This document shows, piece after piece, positions 1-10,860 of a stretch of 64,000 nt of DNA. The translations under genes and the position numbers were made by a program. The first letter of the stretch is position 1. Each line of letters opens with the position of its first letter. The notes beneath the pieces were generated by a model, which did no database searches, was not told the origin of the DNA, and worked only from the letters and a program-made list of their open reading frames with translations. This DNA is from Siphonodentalium dalli (lineage: Eukaryota > Mollusca > Scaphopoda > Gadilida > Siphonodentaliidae): NCBI GenBank assembly GCA_032622095.1, contig CP136066.1, positions 44,715,835 to 44,779,834 of the forward strand, in the 5' to 3' direction.

Positions 1-942
1 CTTTTATCATTTGGTCTCGTGAATGTTTAGAATTTAATAACAATTTCACTGGTCGATTTTGTTTTCAGTTTTGTGACCAATCCGCTGGTATGACAGTACT
101 TCAGTCGCCTCACATTTTGTCATATTTATTAAAGTGTTTGATATTTGAGTCAGATCTGCTTCTTCTGTTGTTCCCTCGGATATGTTTGCTACTATGATGT
201 CGTTATTCCTGTTTTCTACGATGTTTTTGTTTTTTCTAACACTTTTCAATGTCTCGTTTATGTTCATTTCTAACCTTTCTTGTAATTGCTTTATCTCAGT
301 GTTCTGTAGTTCAAACGATTGTGCTTGCTGTTTTGACATTCCTTGATTTGATTGTCCGTTTTTCTTTTCAAGGCGTCATGTTTTGTTTGAAACTCACCTC
401 TCTCGATAGCTTGTCTGTCTTCATGATTTGATAACCGTTTTTCTACTTTGAATATCCTGGTTTCCATTTTCAACATAATACTGCGTATTTCTGTTTTGTG
501 CGTTTCCATTCTGGTCTGTTGTTTCTTCTCAAATCGTTCAAAACGCAAATCAGATTGTTCAAGACTAAGGACTACTTTTTCTAATAATACTTCCATGCGC
601 TGCATTCGTTTTTCTGCTGCTTTCGTCGTGCTATGTGTGTCTTTACATCCATGTGTCTTTTGTTGTACTTTGTTATTTTCTCCTTGTGTTTCTGTCTCGT
701 GTGTTAAGTCCGTTGAGGCTAGATTATGTTTCTTTTCTTGCGTTTTTGTATTTTTGCAGCGTTTACATGGCCATAAAATGGCTTTTGATCGTTTGACGAG
801 ATATTCCCTGGTAGCTGACATGGAAAGCGTGCTTACAAAAATCACATATTATTTTGTAACTTAGTTTCTTGAAGGTTCCATCGCAGGAAAAACACTTATC
901 TGTGCACACGTTGGAGTTACTGTTTTGTTTTAACTCTTCCAT
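1..942 (-). pseudogene. Broken non-LTR retrotransposon ORF1 (PHD-like finger, coiled coil, RNA-binding-like C-terminus)
   Basis: Read on the minus strand from an ATG at 942-940. The first ~55 codons carry a zinc-finger pattern: CTDKCFSC, then CDFCKHAFH, and after a frameshift WPCKRC. This fits a PHD-type Cys4-His-Cys3 finger, but the Cys expected three residues after the His is Tyr (HVSY). A frame break lies near 775-845. A charged, Lys/Glu/Gln-rich helical stretch follows (coiled-coil-like, 291-770). A second frame break lies near 300-340. The last part contains YQRIGHKTENK, which resembles the RIGK..NK.RP segment near the end of CR1/L1-type ORF1 proteins, and the trace runs off the window edge. 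In LINEs such proteins bind the element RNA. Two frameshifts and stops make this copy inactive. ORF1 identity is inferred from domain order. Confidence 0.65.
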
Positions 943-2023
943 CGTCGTTGCTAAGGCTAAATTAACAAGAATGTTCCAGTAGGTATATTAAGAAAATTAG
1001 AATCGAATAACTTCCAAACATCCATGAATTTTCCATCAGAATTTCACACATAAGTTCCATGCTATATAACAGTCATTTTGTAGAAGTTTTTCGGGGTCAT
1101 TTCTGTCGTTTTTTGGTAGTTTTTCGCGTTATTTTACGGAGCTCATTTTAAATATTTGTTCATGAATGGCTGGCTATGGTGACGTCATGAGTGCCCTGAC
1201 CAAACAGTGTTTGCGGGATTTGATTATAAGCGGAGATGTGCACAATTATCACAGGATTCCATAATACAGGCAATCTGGTCATCACTGGAAACTTGCACAT
1301 TGGTTGCCTAGTTCAGGATGCGCATGGGTGATATTGACGCACTTGATCTGCACCATAATTCCAAGATATGGGATATAGGTAATCTGGTTACCACTGGATA
1401 AGTGCTCTATGGTCAGCCAATGGCAGCCATTCAGGTTCTGCATATGGCTATAATTTGGCCGACCACTGCTGGAATTTGTATTTGTGTGGCCCAGTCCCAG
1501 GATAAGAATATATTGTCATTGCTAGATATACGTGTAAGCCACCCATTTCACAACTGTTCGAGTATAGTGACTTCTCTTGAACTTGATGATCACAATACGG
1601 ATACATAGTATTGATATTCTAGATATCAATAGAGACAAGAGCACTGGCGTCCCAGTTTCGGGATACATACAATACACCGCCCCAGATGCCACGCAATTGC
1701 CTCCCAATCCAACGATACAGGTGAACTAGAGTAAGAGTCATATACCAGTGTTTGTTATCTTGTCACCACATAATGTGATACTTCGACTAATCAGTCCCTA
1801 TTAATCGTTATGACACTACATGGTCAATCCTAGATGCAGACGCTCTGAGGCCAAACACATGTATGATTTGCATGGATATGTGTTATGTGCGGTGGGTACT
1901 TTAGTTGACCAAGTAATGCTGGAATATGAGTGATTTGGTCACTGCTTTCGACTACCACGATGGACATCCACCAAGTTGCTAGATACCACTACTCTGGGCA
2001 CTACTGAGGTACCGGATAACATA
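943..2023. other. No gene seen; weak local repeat
   Basis: No convincing coding region. Two diverged copies of a ~112-bp unit begin near 1262 and 1374 (CAATCTGGTCATCACTGG and AATCTGGTTACCACTGG). The short ORFs here show no recognisable motif. Confidence 0.5.
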
Positions 2024-2027
2024 ATAT

Positions 2028-2476
2028 GTGACTCGCCATATCAAATCCAGTCGTAAGTCGGGATTTTTTTACCCTGTGCCAATGCATTCTCTTATATATG
2101 CGAGTCGACCATAGGTCGCCTCGCATATATAAGATAATGCATTGGCCTAACAATTTTTGTATCATTTTTTAAAAATAAATGTTTCTGACAAGTTTTAGGA
2201 CATAAAATAAAAAAACATCCATTACCCTGCAGGGAGCCCCACACATATATAGAAGCATATAGAAGAGTGTCGTCTGCTCATGTTTGCCTGGGGCTCTGTA
2301 TGGGTGAAATTATAAAATTGTTAAAGAATACAAGAAAAAATTATTAAAATTGTTAGGCCAATGCATTCTCTTATATATGCGAGGCGACTTATGGTCGACT
2401 CGCATATATAAGAGAATGCATTGGCACAGGGTAAAAAAAATCCCGACTTACGACTGGTTTTGATATGGCGGGTCAC
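2028..2476. mobile_element. Hairpin MITE, ATAT/TA type, copy A
   Basis: Non-autonomous element with inverted ends GTGACTCGCC...GGCGGGTCAC, flanked by ATAT on both sides (2024-2027, 2477-2480; a TA duplication is equally possible). Each end continues through AAATCCAGTCGTAAGTCGGG and ACCCTGTGCC into a ~70-bp palindrome (about 2086-2155 and 2360-2428). The core between them contains CCCTGCAGGGAGCCCC. There is no coding capacity. Related copies lie at 9418, 20596 and 58784, with a half copy at 60093. Confidence 0.9.
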
Positions 2477-2480
2477 ATAT

Positions 2481-3259
2481 TGGGAGACTATAGACTCCCA
2501 GTTCCCAGACATCGCTGTTCTGTTCTGGCAATCGGACCAACAACTTTCTGAATACCGGCACTATAATGATCCATGTTGAGATCGGGTAACCTGCCACTGA
2601 TGTGAATATCCAGTCACCGTACATCTTATGCAGCCCCTAGATACATATATATATACTAGTATGCTTGCCACCCCCTGAATAGAACACAATTATTTTCAGA
2701 AAAAAAAGCAAGAATAACTCTTGAACGAAAAGAAAGTATCATTATATTATTCGGTTGCCCATGGACACAGGAAAGTCGGTCATTCACTCAAGTTTATCAA
2801 CTACAACATGTATAATGTTGGAGGACGTCATATAAGCTTCCTAACAATGTATGCCACAAATGTAGTTCCATCTGTATGATATTGTATATATAACAATTTT
2901 TAAATCGTTTCGTGGGTATAAAATAATAAATATGAATCGAAGTTCCGTGTCCGGAAACGCTTCTACCAATTAATATTGATTTTATTCGAAAATTTTATTA
3001 TAAAATGAGATGATTAAGTGGGACACGTTATTGTTCTATTTTTAGAACAGACAATTTAGGCGATACCATATAGCGATAGAGATCATTAGGGTGTTCCCAT
3101 ACTATGCACCGAACATCAAATGTCTCATATTGATTGTTTGTACTGTTTCATTACATACTTATAAGCGATAATGAGTTTAGTTAACGTTTATTTGTGACAA
3201 AATAACAAAAATAAAAGTTCTGGTCTCTGCCATGTATACGAACGAGCCCGTTTATGCAA
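2481..3259. other. No gene seen
   Basis: AT-rich sequence without a recognisable gene, RNA or repeat, down to the reverse-transcriptase fragment that starts near 3260. Confidence 0.45.
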
Positions 3260-3640
3260 TATACCTTTTTTTGGAAAGCTTTCGACTGCGTTCCACATAA
3301 TAAATTATTAAATATAATCAAGTCACGTGGGATCTACCCCAACATTCTGTCCTTGATAAGAAATTTCGTCTGTGATAGACTACAAAGAGTTAAGGTGAAT
3401 TATATTCGTTCTCAGTTTGGACCGCCGTAACCAGTGGTGTGCCACAGGGAATCGTGTTTGGGGTCTACTCTTTTAATTATGTATATAGATGATGTTCGCG
3501 AATGGCTGAGAGGAATTTGTGAGATTTTTGCTGACGACACAAAACTTGTTGGCAACCCGCAAAATTTTGATATTCAGGACGACATCAACGCTCACTGTAA
3601 ATGGTCTTTGTTCAGACTGACAAAATTGAGATTTAATTAA
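3260..3640 (+). pseudogene. Reverse transcriptase fragment of a CR1/Jockey-like LINE
   Basis: Plus-strand reading gives FWKAFDCVPHNKLLN, then DRLQRVKVN, GVPQG, then YIDD, FADDTKLVG and ..DDINAHCKW. These are the ordered RT blocks of CR1/Jockey-type LINEs (KAFD, GVPQGS.LGP, YIDD, FADD catalytic box, KW). The catalytic FADD at about 3529-3540 is intact, but a stop and at least one frameshift separate GVPQG from YIDD, and no endonuclease or C-terminal region is present. It is a short dead fragment unrelated to its neighbours. Confidence 0.85.
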
Positions 3641-4463
3641 AAAAGACTGTTGGGAAGGACAGAGCAAACAAGTTGTCGTGTGTGAGGAAGTGAACAACAG
3701 AAATAGTATCAACATGATTTCATGCAATTATTATGGTGCATTGTACGAAACGTACGTGGTTTTCAGAGACATTTTAAAAACTGGGGCCCAGAAAAAGGAG
3801 ACACATAATAGAAAAGAAAACTACAGATGAACACAGATATTATTCATGGTAACCGCCAAAAGAAAGAGATGATTCATCGGTCTACCAGAATGCCGACGAT
3901 GATGGAGCAGCAGACCTCATGACATTGTTCAGAAAAAAGAACGAAGATATAAGGCGGACGAAAGTAGAAAAGTACATAGCAAATGGATTGACATATAAAG
4001 GTAAAGCATATATACGAAGTTGGGGTGTGGGGACATGCTGTTCTTACTTCAACTACAGAATGGTACAGCACATACCAAAATTATGGATGTTGCGTATAGT
4101 CTTTTACTATATGCTAAGCTATCAAATAGTAGTATTTTTGCTTAAGATGAAAACCGTTATCCTCTAGTGAGATATCAATATCTCACTCGCATACATCTGC
4201 GATATAATTAAAAGTGATTCGGTACTAGATGAGTTAACATCGCTTCGCCACACTGAACTAGAGTTACTTCCCTGAGTGTGCCGGTTGAAAATTTGTAATA
4301 TGTGATAATTTTGTTTGTTAAACATGCTACCATGTTAGCCCCTTTATCCCTCAACCAATCTCTCTGAAAAAATGGAACTATTTTATATCCACAAGCTCAT
4401 TACCGTTACTGTGTTTGGGTATATAAATTCTCTTTTACACTTCTTTCGAGTTGAGTTTAGCCA
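3641..4463. other. No gene seen
   Basis: AT-rich. The 82-codon ORF at 3919-4167 (+) has no recognisable motif and its neighbours do not support it. Confidence 0.4.
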
Positions 4464-4968
4464 TGAGCCAACTGAGGCCGATGGGGTCATCGTCACAAGG
4501 CTCCGGTCACATTCGTAGCCAGCTTTTTAAATCGATCACAAATGTAGCCAGCTTTCTTCATCGGCGATCACATTCGTAGTTAGCTTTCCTAATTCCATGC
4601 TTTATATGGCGCGAAATATGACATCATCACGTTCGTGACTAACATGTCGACATCATGCTCCAAAACTGACGTCGTTTATCAATTTATATTGGAATATAAT
4701 TGGAGCATTCCAACGACATTGATCGGAAACCTCAGGTTATTAGATGAACTAATATCAAAACAAAATTCAAGTTGTTGTTCATCCATCAACTCAGAAAATT
4801 GAGATTAACCTGATCGTGTTCATTAAGGGTCGCCTGAATATGAAAAGCTGGCTACATATGTGATCGCCATAGAAAAGCTGGCTACATTTGTGATCGATTT
4901 AAAAAGCTGGCTGCGAATGTGGTCGATGACTTGTGACAATGACCACATCAGTCCAACTGAGCGGAGCA
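4464..4968. mobile_element. Fold-back element with iterated subterminal motif
   Basis: The left arm (4464-4590) and right arm (4835-4968) are inverted copies of about 130 bp. Each arm holds three versions of a ~24-bp motif, GATCACAAATGTAGCCAGC, sharing AGCTTT and a GATC end. The middle (4591-4834) is unique and non-coding. Iterated arms resemble Foldback-type or subterminally repeated DNA transposons. No transposase is visible. Confidence 0.75.
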
Positions 4969-4988
4969 TATAATAAACAGAACGTCTA

Positions 4989-5108
4989 CACTTTTTGGTT
5001 GGATGTGGTAATTATCTTATTCGTGATGACAAAGTGGCAAAGCCACTCGTGGAAATTCATTTTTTGGTCATCACTCAAGAGATATTTCCCACATCCGAAC
5101 AAAAAGTG
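4989..5108. repeat. Short fold-back (hairpin) repeat
   Basis: CACTTTTTGGTTGGATGTGG at the left pairs with CCACATCCGAACAAAAAGTG at the right. The interior also pairs (GTGATGAC with GTCATCAC). It is a 120-bp imperfect palindrome, probably a tiny MITE. Target duplication is not clear. Confidence 0.7.
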
Positions 5109-5162
5109 AAGATATCCTATATTTATCCAGATCAAGAGGTGGTATACCATTGGCTATCAAGA

Positions 5163-6003
5163 TGAACAAGCAGTCGCAGACGGCGGTATCCCCCGCCGAA
5201 TTGTGCAGTTTGGGAAGTGCATTCTCAATAATGTTTGCGTTCTCAGTATGTGCTAAACAAGAGGTGGGATTTTGTCAAAAAGCCTGGCTTGCGAACTCAT
5301 TTAGGTACTGACATTTGTGGAAATTAGCCATGTGACGTCGTCCATTTGCACCAAAAATAATAAACAAAGTCCAATAACTCTGCTGAAAATATCCTGCCGG
5401 ACCTGGTGTGCGAACTCGTTTTATATGTAGATACTGGCCATGTGAACTCATATACCAAAAATCTTTGAAATCCGTTGACATTTGTGGAAATGGGCCCTTT
5501 GACGTCATCCATTTGCACACAAAAAAATCTTTGAAATCCGTTGACATTTGTGGAAATTAGCCCTGTGACGTCGTCCATTTGCTATTTGGTAAATTCAACA
5601 AAAATAATAAACAAAGTCCAATAACTCCGGTAAAAATATCCGGCCGGACCTGGCTTGCGAACTCATTCTAGGTAATGGTCAGGTGAACTCATATACCAAA
5701 TATCTTTGAAATCCGTTGAGATTTGTGGAAATGAGCCCTGTGACGTCGACTATTTGCTATTTGGTAAATTCGTCAAAAATAATAAACAAAGTCCAATAAC
5801 TCCGGTAAAAATATCCGGCCTGACCGAACTCATTCTATGTAACGTTCAGGTGAACTCATATACCAAAATTCTTTTTAATCCGTTGACATTTGTTCAAGTT
5901 ATGACCCTTACAAATTCGGTACTGAAGGACGGACGGACAGACGGATGGACGGACGGAACCCATTCCTATATCCACCGCAAATTTTCAATTTGGCGGGGGA
6001 TAA
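5163..6003. repeat. Diverged tandem repeat ending in a GGAC microsatellite
   Basis: Units share TTTGAAATCCGTTGACATTT, TGTGACGTCGTCCATTTGC, AACAAAGTCCAATAACTC and ATCCGGCCGGACCTGG, and repeat imperfectly about every 175-250 bp. The block starts after CGGCGGTATCCCCCGCCG (5177-5194) and ends with (GGAC)n-like DNA at 5931-5957 and GGCGGGGGATAATA (5993-6006), so the CCCCCGCC/GGCGGGGG ends are inverted, as in one mobile unit. ORFs across this block are repeat artefacts. Confidence 0.7.
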
Positions 6004-6839
6004 TAAACACTTACTAGCATATTATTTTAATGACAGTGAAGTAGCTGAAACAGACTCCGATTAAAGTACTAGTGACACTGATTGCGATGATGAGACCCAT
6101 GGCTTGGGTTTCTGGAGGTGTTGTCTTAAATAATTTGCGTTATTCATTCAATAATAAACAAGAGGTCTGATTCCATGAAATCAGATATACTTCCATGGCA
6201 TCGACATCCAATGGGTGTACTGTATGTACAGGTTTGTTCCACATCATGTGAACAAACTGGTGCTTCGTGGTCTGATGTAAGACTTCAATTGATATTTCGA
6301 CATAAGATATATTACATGGTTTTATATCATATGATTCGAACCAGCGTGGTAGAACTGGATGGTATACGACAGTCCAATGCATCATGTTCCCAACCAACTG
6401 AGTCATCGTTGACCCGCAGCAAAAAAGTTCAGTTCGATTCGGTAGGGATAAACTTTGGGATAATCACAACCCCTCCACAGGACGCCCGAATCCAGTTCAA
6501 TGTTCACGAAATTTGGCTTGTCTGATTGTATCGAAATCTAAAGCAAAATGGTAAGAGACCATAACTCTGGTATTTCCCATTTGTTTTGAAAATTCTTTTC
6601 AGTTTCGGGTTCAGTATATTTCAGTAGTTTTAATGGTTGAGGAAAGACCATACATTTTTTTATTTACAATTTGTAATAATATATGTATTTCAGTATATAT
6701 ATCATCGCCTCACGTCGTCGTTAGCGTCTCTGTGAAAGATAGTTAACTGTAATAGAGAGATAACTCGACAATTCTAACTGAGTATTTATCCGTCCGCACT
6801 AAAGTTGCGCGTGGATACTACTAACCACATACATTAGTC
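6004..6839. other. No gene seen
   Basis: No supported gene. The 116-codon (+) and 88-codon (-) ORFs at 6140-6525 overlap on opposite strands and show no known motif. Confidence 0.4.
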
Positions 6840-7096
6840 AAAAAGTTTTTATCTCAATGTTTAATTTTTGGAGTATTTTATCCCCTTTGATTTTCGGCGG
6901 AATTTGCCAAGTCTGAACCCACCCCGACGCGAGCTCTCTGTTGAGCTGGTTGCATTGATAGTAGATCTGTCAAACTTTGAGGGCGTACCTAAGTATACCG
7001 ACGTACGTGCTCCTGCATTAACATCGATCCTTCATTAGCCAGTTTGAATTTGGAGCTAAACATAGGATAGTGCTCTACTGACCTATACGTATTTAC

Positions 7097-7465
7097 GTTT
7101 TATTACACGCTTGTTCCTAGAAATATAGTGTTATTGCTGTTCCATATTTACAAATCCGTATGGAACGTACGTTCCATACGCATCTCGTTGACGTAAAATT
7201 ACGTACATGACGTTCGCCTCAACCATGAACCTGGAACTATTTAAATAAAAGAATCATCACACATAATCAACACGCCCTGCATGAGGATAAATAAACCTTT
7301 TATCCTTTATTTTTAATGCACGGATTCAATGATGCGAAGGGTGTAATAAACACAGAACGACACGATGTGTAACTGGGTTTGTTTATACGCCTCTCGTTCT
7401 ATCCTTCCGTGACAGCACTCGTGTCGTATCGACAAACCCATTTACACATCGTGTCGTTCTGTGTA
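7097..7465. mobile_element. Hairpin element inserted in the composite repeat
   Basis: It matches 37549-37957. The 3' half is an imperfect palindrome whose arms start CACAGAACGACACGATGTG and end with its complement. The paralogous block at 28.43 kb lacks this segment and joins TACGTT directly to ATATAGCG, giving an empty site and roughly defining the insertion. Confidence 0.75.
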
Positions 7466-7602
7466 TATATAGCGTTGCCACGAGTAAACCGTTCGCTCTA
7501 AATATTAGAAAATCGCAATATTAGATTCATTCGTCAAAAAACATTTATATCGATGTTTGGTTTGAGCCTAATGTTTTCCTTTACGTTTTTCTGTGGAATT
7601 TT

Positions 7603-8171
7603 CCCTCAACCCACCCCGACGCACACTCTCCGTCCAACCCACCCCGATGCGCACTCGCCGCCTCAACCCACCCCGACGCGCACTCTCCGTCTCAACCAAC
7701 CCCGACGCGCACTCTCCGTCTCAACCCACCCCGACGCGCACTCCCAGTCTCAACCCACCCCGACGCGCACTCTCCGTCTCAAGCCACCCCGATGCGCACT
7801 CCCAGTCTCAACCCACCCCGACGCGCACTCTCCGTCTCAACCCACCCGACGCGCACTCTCCGTCTCAACCCACCCCGACGAGCACTCCCAGTCTCAACCC
7901 ACTCCGACGCGCACTCTCCGTCTCAACCCACCCCGACGCGCACTCTCCGTCTCAACCCACCCGACGCGCATCTCCGCCTCAACCCACCCGACGCGCATCT
8001 CCGCCTCAACCCACCCCGACGCGCACTCTCCGTCTCAACCCACCCGACGCGCAATCTCCGTCTCAACCCACCCCGACGCGCACTCTCCGTCTCAACCCAC
8101 CCGACGCGCATCTCCGCCTCAACCCACCCGACGCGCATCTCCGCCTCAACCCACCCGACGCGCATCTCCGT
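7603..8171 (+). repeat. 29-bp minisatellite, about 20 copies
   Basis: The unit is CTCAACCCACCCCGACGCG plus CACTCTCCGT, with 27-28 bp variants (CCCGACGCGCATCTCCGC). It has no stop codon in several frames, so three overlapping plus-strand ORFs of 158-227 codons rich in Pro/Thr/Arg arise here. They are repeat artefacts, not genes. The unit corresponds to a single stretch in the inverted paralogue near 28.25 kb. Confidence 0.9.
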
Positions 8172-8826
8172 TGGGCAGGTTGCTTTCAGAGTAGAGCAGT
8201 CACACTTTTGGAGCGAACCTACAGTATACCGACAAAGCTGCTCCTGTATTACATCGCGCCTTCATTAGCCCGTTAGGATTCAGCGGCGGGGAAAATAGGT
8301 AGAATTTTTCTGTATTAAGCAGAAACGCCTGGTGAATTTTTATTTAAGCGGTACATTCCGGTCCGAATCACTCTTTCCATCCGGAATATGCTATAACAAT
8401 TGAAAACCGCTGTACTTTATACTTACTAGTGTATGGTGTTTGCCTATCTACGGGTGGTAACTCCGCAGGGAAAGCGCGGACACAAGTTATGATGCCCGTG
8501 GCCAGTAGGGCATATCGAGGTGTGCACACAGTCCAATTGTCGATGCTCTGCTCCTAATAATTTCCGAGATAGTACAATGAAATTTGTTTAGAGAAAGGAA
8601 GATAACCCCGTGGGCAAAACGCGGACAATAATCGTTATATGACGATGGGTTAGAACTCATTAGCCGCAATATACGTACAAACTTTGAGTTTGCTACTCCC
8701 CATACTATCATATATTAATGCGTTGCAAAAGTGTCGAGTATAATAATAACAGTGAAAAGTAATCGTAAAAGGGCGGCAACTCCGTAACGAAACATTGGGC
8801 CGAAATTCGTATACCTTTATTTTCAG

Positions 8827-8960
8827 TAGACCTCAGATGCCTACGATCGCTAGAGCTTTCGCGTCCCTACTGCCATCTGAATTTAGTTTATGAGTATCTC
8901 CAATTAAACGGAAAGCGGCCCCAAAGAAAAACAGTATACTTCCTTGGTTACACAATGGAA
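8827..8960. repeat. Dispersed repeat, copy 1
   Basis: It aligns with 11858-11998: shared CGCTAGAGCTTTCGCGT/TTGCTAGAAATTTCGCGT, CTACTGCCAT, AAACGGAAA and GGTTACAC(A/C)ATGGAAGTATAAT. Non-coding. Confidence 0.6.
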
Positions 8961-9129
8961 GTATAATTATAGGGAAAATCATGAGCTTAAAGAATCGCAG
9001 TTAAGAGACAGAAAATAGGAAGTAGGGTGATAATATGTTATCCTGAAATGACATTGTAGGTTAATCTAAAGTGTTTGGAAGAGACTCCACCCCTGCCTCG
9101 AATTCGGTGACGGGATTAGGAAATTGTCA

Positions 9130-10860
9130 ACCACCCTAAATGCGAACTTTGAATGCCCGCAATTTTACAATGGATATTAAAAATGTTTTCAGTTTTGTGA
9201 TCTGCTTCTCTCCTAAATTGTATGTTATAAATCTCGTTTGATTCGGAGACGAATAACATTTTGGTACCAGGACCACTCCTGCCCAGACCCACAATACTGA
9301 ACCGACATTGGCAAAATTTGGCACACCGTATGCCCCCATTCAGTCCGTATGCATTGGAGTATCAGATGACATCCAATGTTCGACAGCTTCGGATGAGTTG
9401 TGTTATCAAGCACAATTGTGACCCGCCATATCAAATCCAGTCGTAAGTCGGGATTTTTTTACCCTGTGCCAATGCATTCTCTTATATATGCGAGTCGACC
9501 ATAGGTCGCCTCGCATATATAAGAGAATGCATTGGCCTAACAATAGTTTATCATTTTTTTAAAATAAATATTTCTTACAATTTTTAGGACATAAAATAAA
9601 AAGCATCCATTACCCTGCAGGGAGCCCCACACATATATAGAAGCATATAGAAGAGTGTCGTCTGCTCATGTTTGTCTGGGGCTCTGTATGGGTGAAATTA
9701 TAAAATTGTTAAAGAATACAAGAAAAAATTATTAAAATTGTAAAAAATTGTTAGGCCAATGCATTCTCTTATATATGCGAGGCGACCTATGGTCGACTCG
9801 CATATATAAGAGAATGCATTGGCACAGGGTAAAAAAAATCCCGACTTACGACTGGATTTGATATGGCGGGTCATAATAATTGGCCCAAATTGCAAACATT
9901 GAGGGCCAGTAACTCTGGCAAATTTCAATGGATTCTTTCAGTTTCTTGTTCGGCTGATGTTGTCGATGTTATATTCCAAGTTTTGTCCGATTCTGAGACG
10001 GAAAAACAAATTGGTATCACGGACCGCCCCCTGACCCACAATACTGAACCGACACTGGCAAAATTTGGCACACCGCATGCTCTCTTCAGTCCGTTGTGAC
10101 ATAACTATATCGTCCCCCGTGCTAAGTATTGTATAGAACACAAACTCAATATAAGTGCTCGGTCCCTTACAGAAACCTCGCACATCTTAATTACAGCCCT
10201 GCCCAGACCCGCACACAATGAAGTCGATCCCCCAAATATGGTAATAGGGAATGACCATAACGGCAGAGCCAATGCCGACGTGTATTGCCAAATACCTCAT
10301 CTAATATTCATCCAAAAGAGTATATATAAGACACAGCTACATCCCCTCACATCATGCTTTCACTTGACTCATCTTGTCTTGAGGTTCCTATACCTAACCG
10401 GGTATCACTTATCTTTCGGGGCCATCACTTCGCGGCTTTGTTCACATTGATTCAGCGACTTCTTTTGTACGCATTGATTCAGCGACTTCTTTTGTATACA
10501 TTGATTGTGTATTATACATCCTACATTAAAGATTGGCATCATATCTATGTGTCGTCATTACATCACAATTGGTGTATCCAACGACAGGCAATGCTAGGCA
10601 GTTTCGGAGGAGTTGTGTTATCAAGCCTCATTGGCCGAAATTGCAAACTTTGAGAGCCCAAAATCTCCCGTCATTTTTCAACAGATTTACGATCTGTTTT
10701 CAGTTTCGTGATTGGTTTGTGCAGTAGATATTACATTCTAAGTTTAATTCGATTAGGACAAGAACACACCTCAACTCCCCATACCCACAATACCGAAGAA
10801 AAATAATGTCAAAATTTGGCGCACACAGTGCACTAATGGAGCTTTCCAGCGGTAATTATC
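9130..10860. repeat. Diverged tandem units interrupted by a MITE
   Basis: Recurring blocks in the same order: GCGAACTTTGA/GCAAACATTGAGGGCC/GCAAACTTTGAGAGCC (9140, 9893, 10640), TTTTCAGTTT, CCACAATACTGAACCGACA and GGCAAAATTTGGCACACCG (9290, 10040; degenerate at 10780), and TTGTGTTATCAAGC (9400, 10613). MITE B sits inside one unit. Small ORFs in this block follow the repeats and are not supported as genes. Confidence 0.65.
9418..9877. mobile_element. Hairpin MITE, ATAT/TA type, copy B
   Basis: Same structure as copy A: GTGACCCGCC end, two inverted ~70-bp palindromes (about 9466-9537 and 9757-9826), PstI-like core CCCTGCAGGG. The right end reads GGCGGGTCATAAT. It is flanked by AATT on both sides (9414-9417, 9878-9881). 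The undisrupted repeat unit at 10612-10632 shows the joined site TCAAGCCTCATTGGCC. Confidence 0.88.

Larger units (their letters stand above)
6840..8640 (+). repeat. Composite dispersed repeat (inverted copy at 27838-28600)
   Basis: Segments at 6840-7090, 7466-7605, 8165-8280 and 8430-8640 match, in order and in reverse orientation, 28600 down to 27838. Shared landmarks include GAGTAAACCGTTCGCTCTAAA (one base beyond 20 omitted on either side), CTACAGTATACCGAC, CTTCATTAGCCCGTT and GTAACTCCGCAGGGAAAGCG. The plus copy also carries a hairpin insertion (7097-7465) and a minisatellite (7603-8171) that are absent or single-copy in the other. There is no reliable coding sequence, and the whole unit is probably a non-autonomous mobile element. 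Confidence 0.7.

Noticed and set aside
7553-8276. Three overlapping plus-strand ORFs of 158-227 codons (Pro/Thr/Arg-rich)
   Set aside because: They lie in a 29-bp minisatellite with no stop codons in several frames; the same peptide repeats in all three frames.
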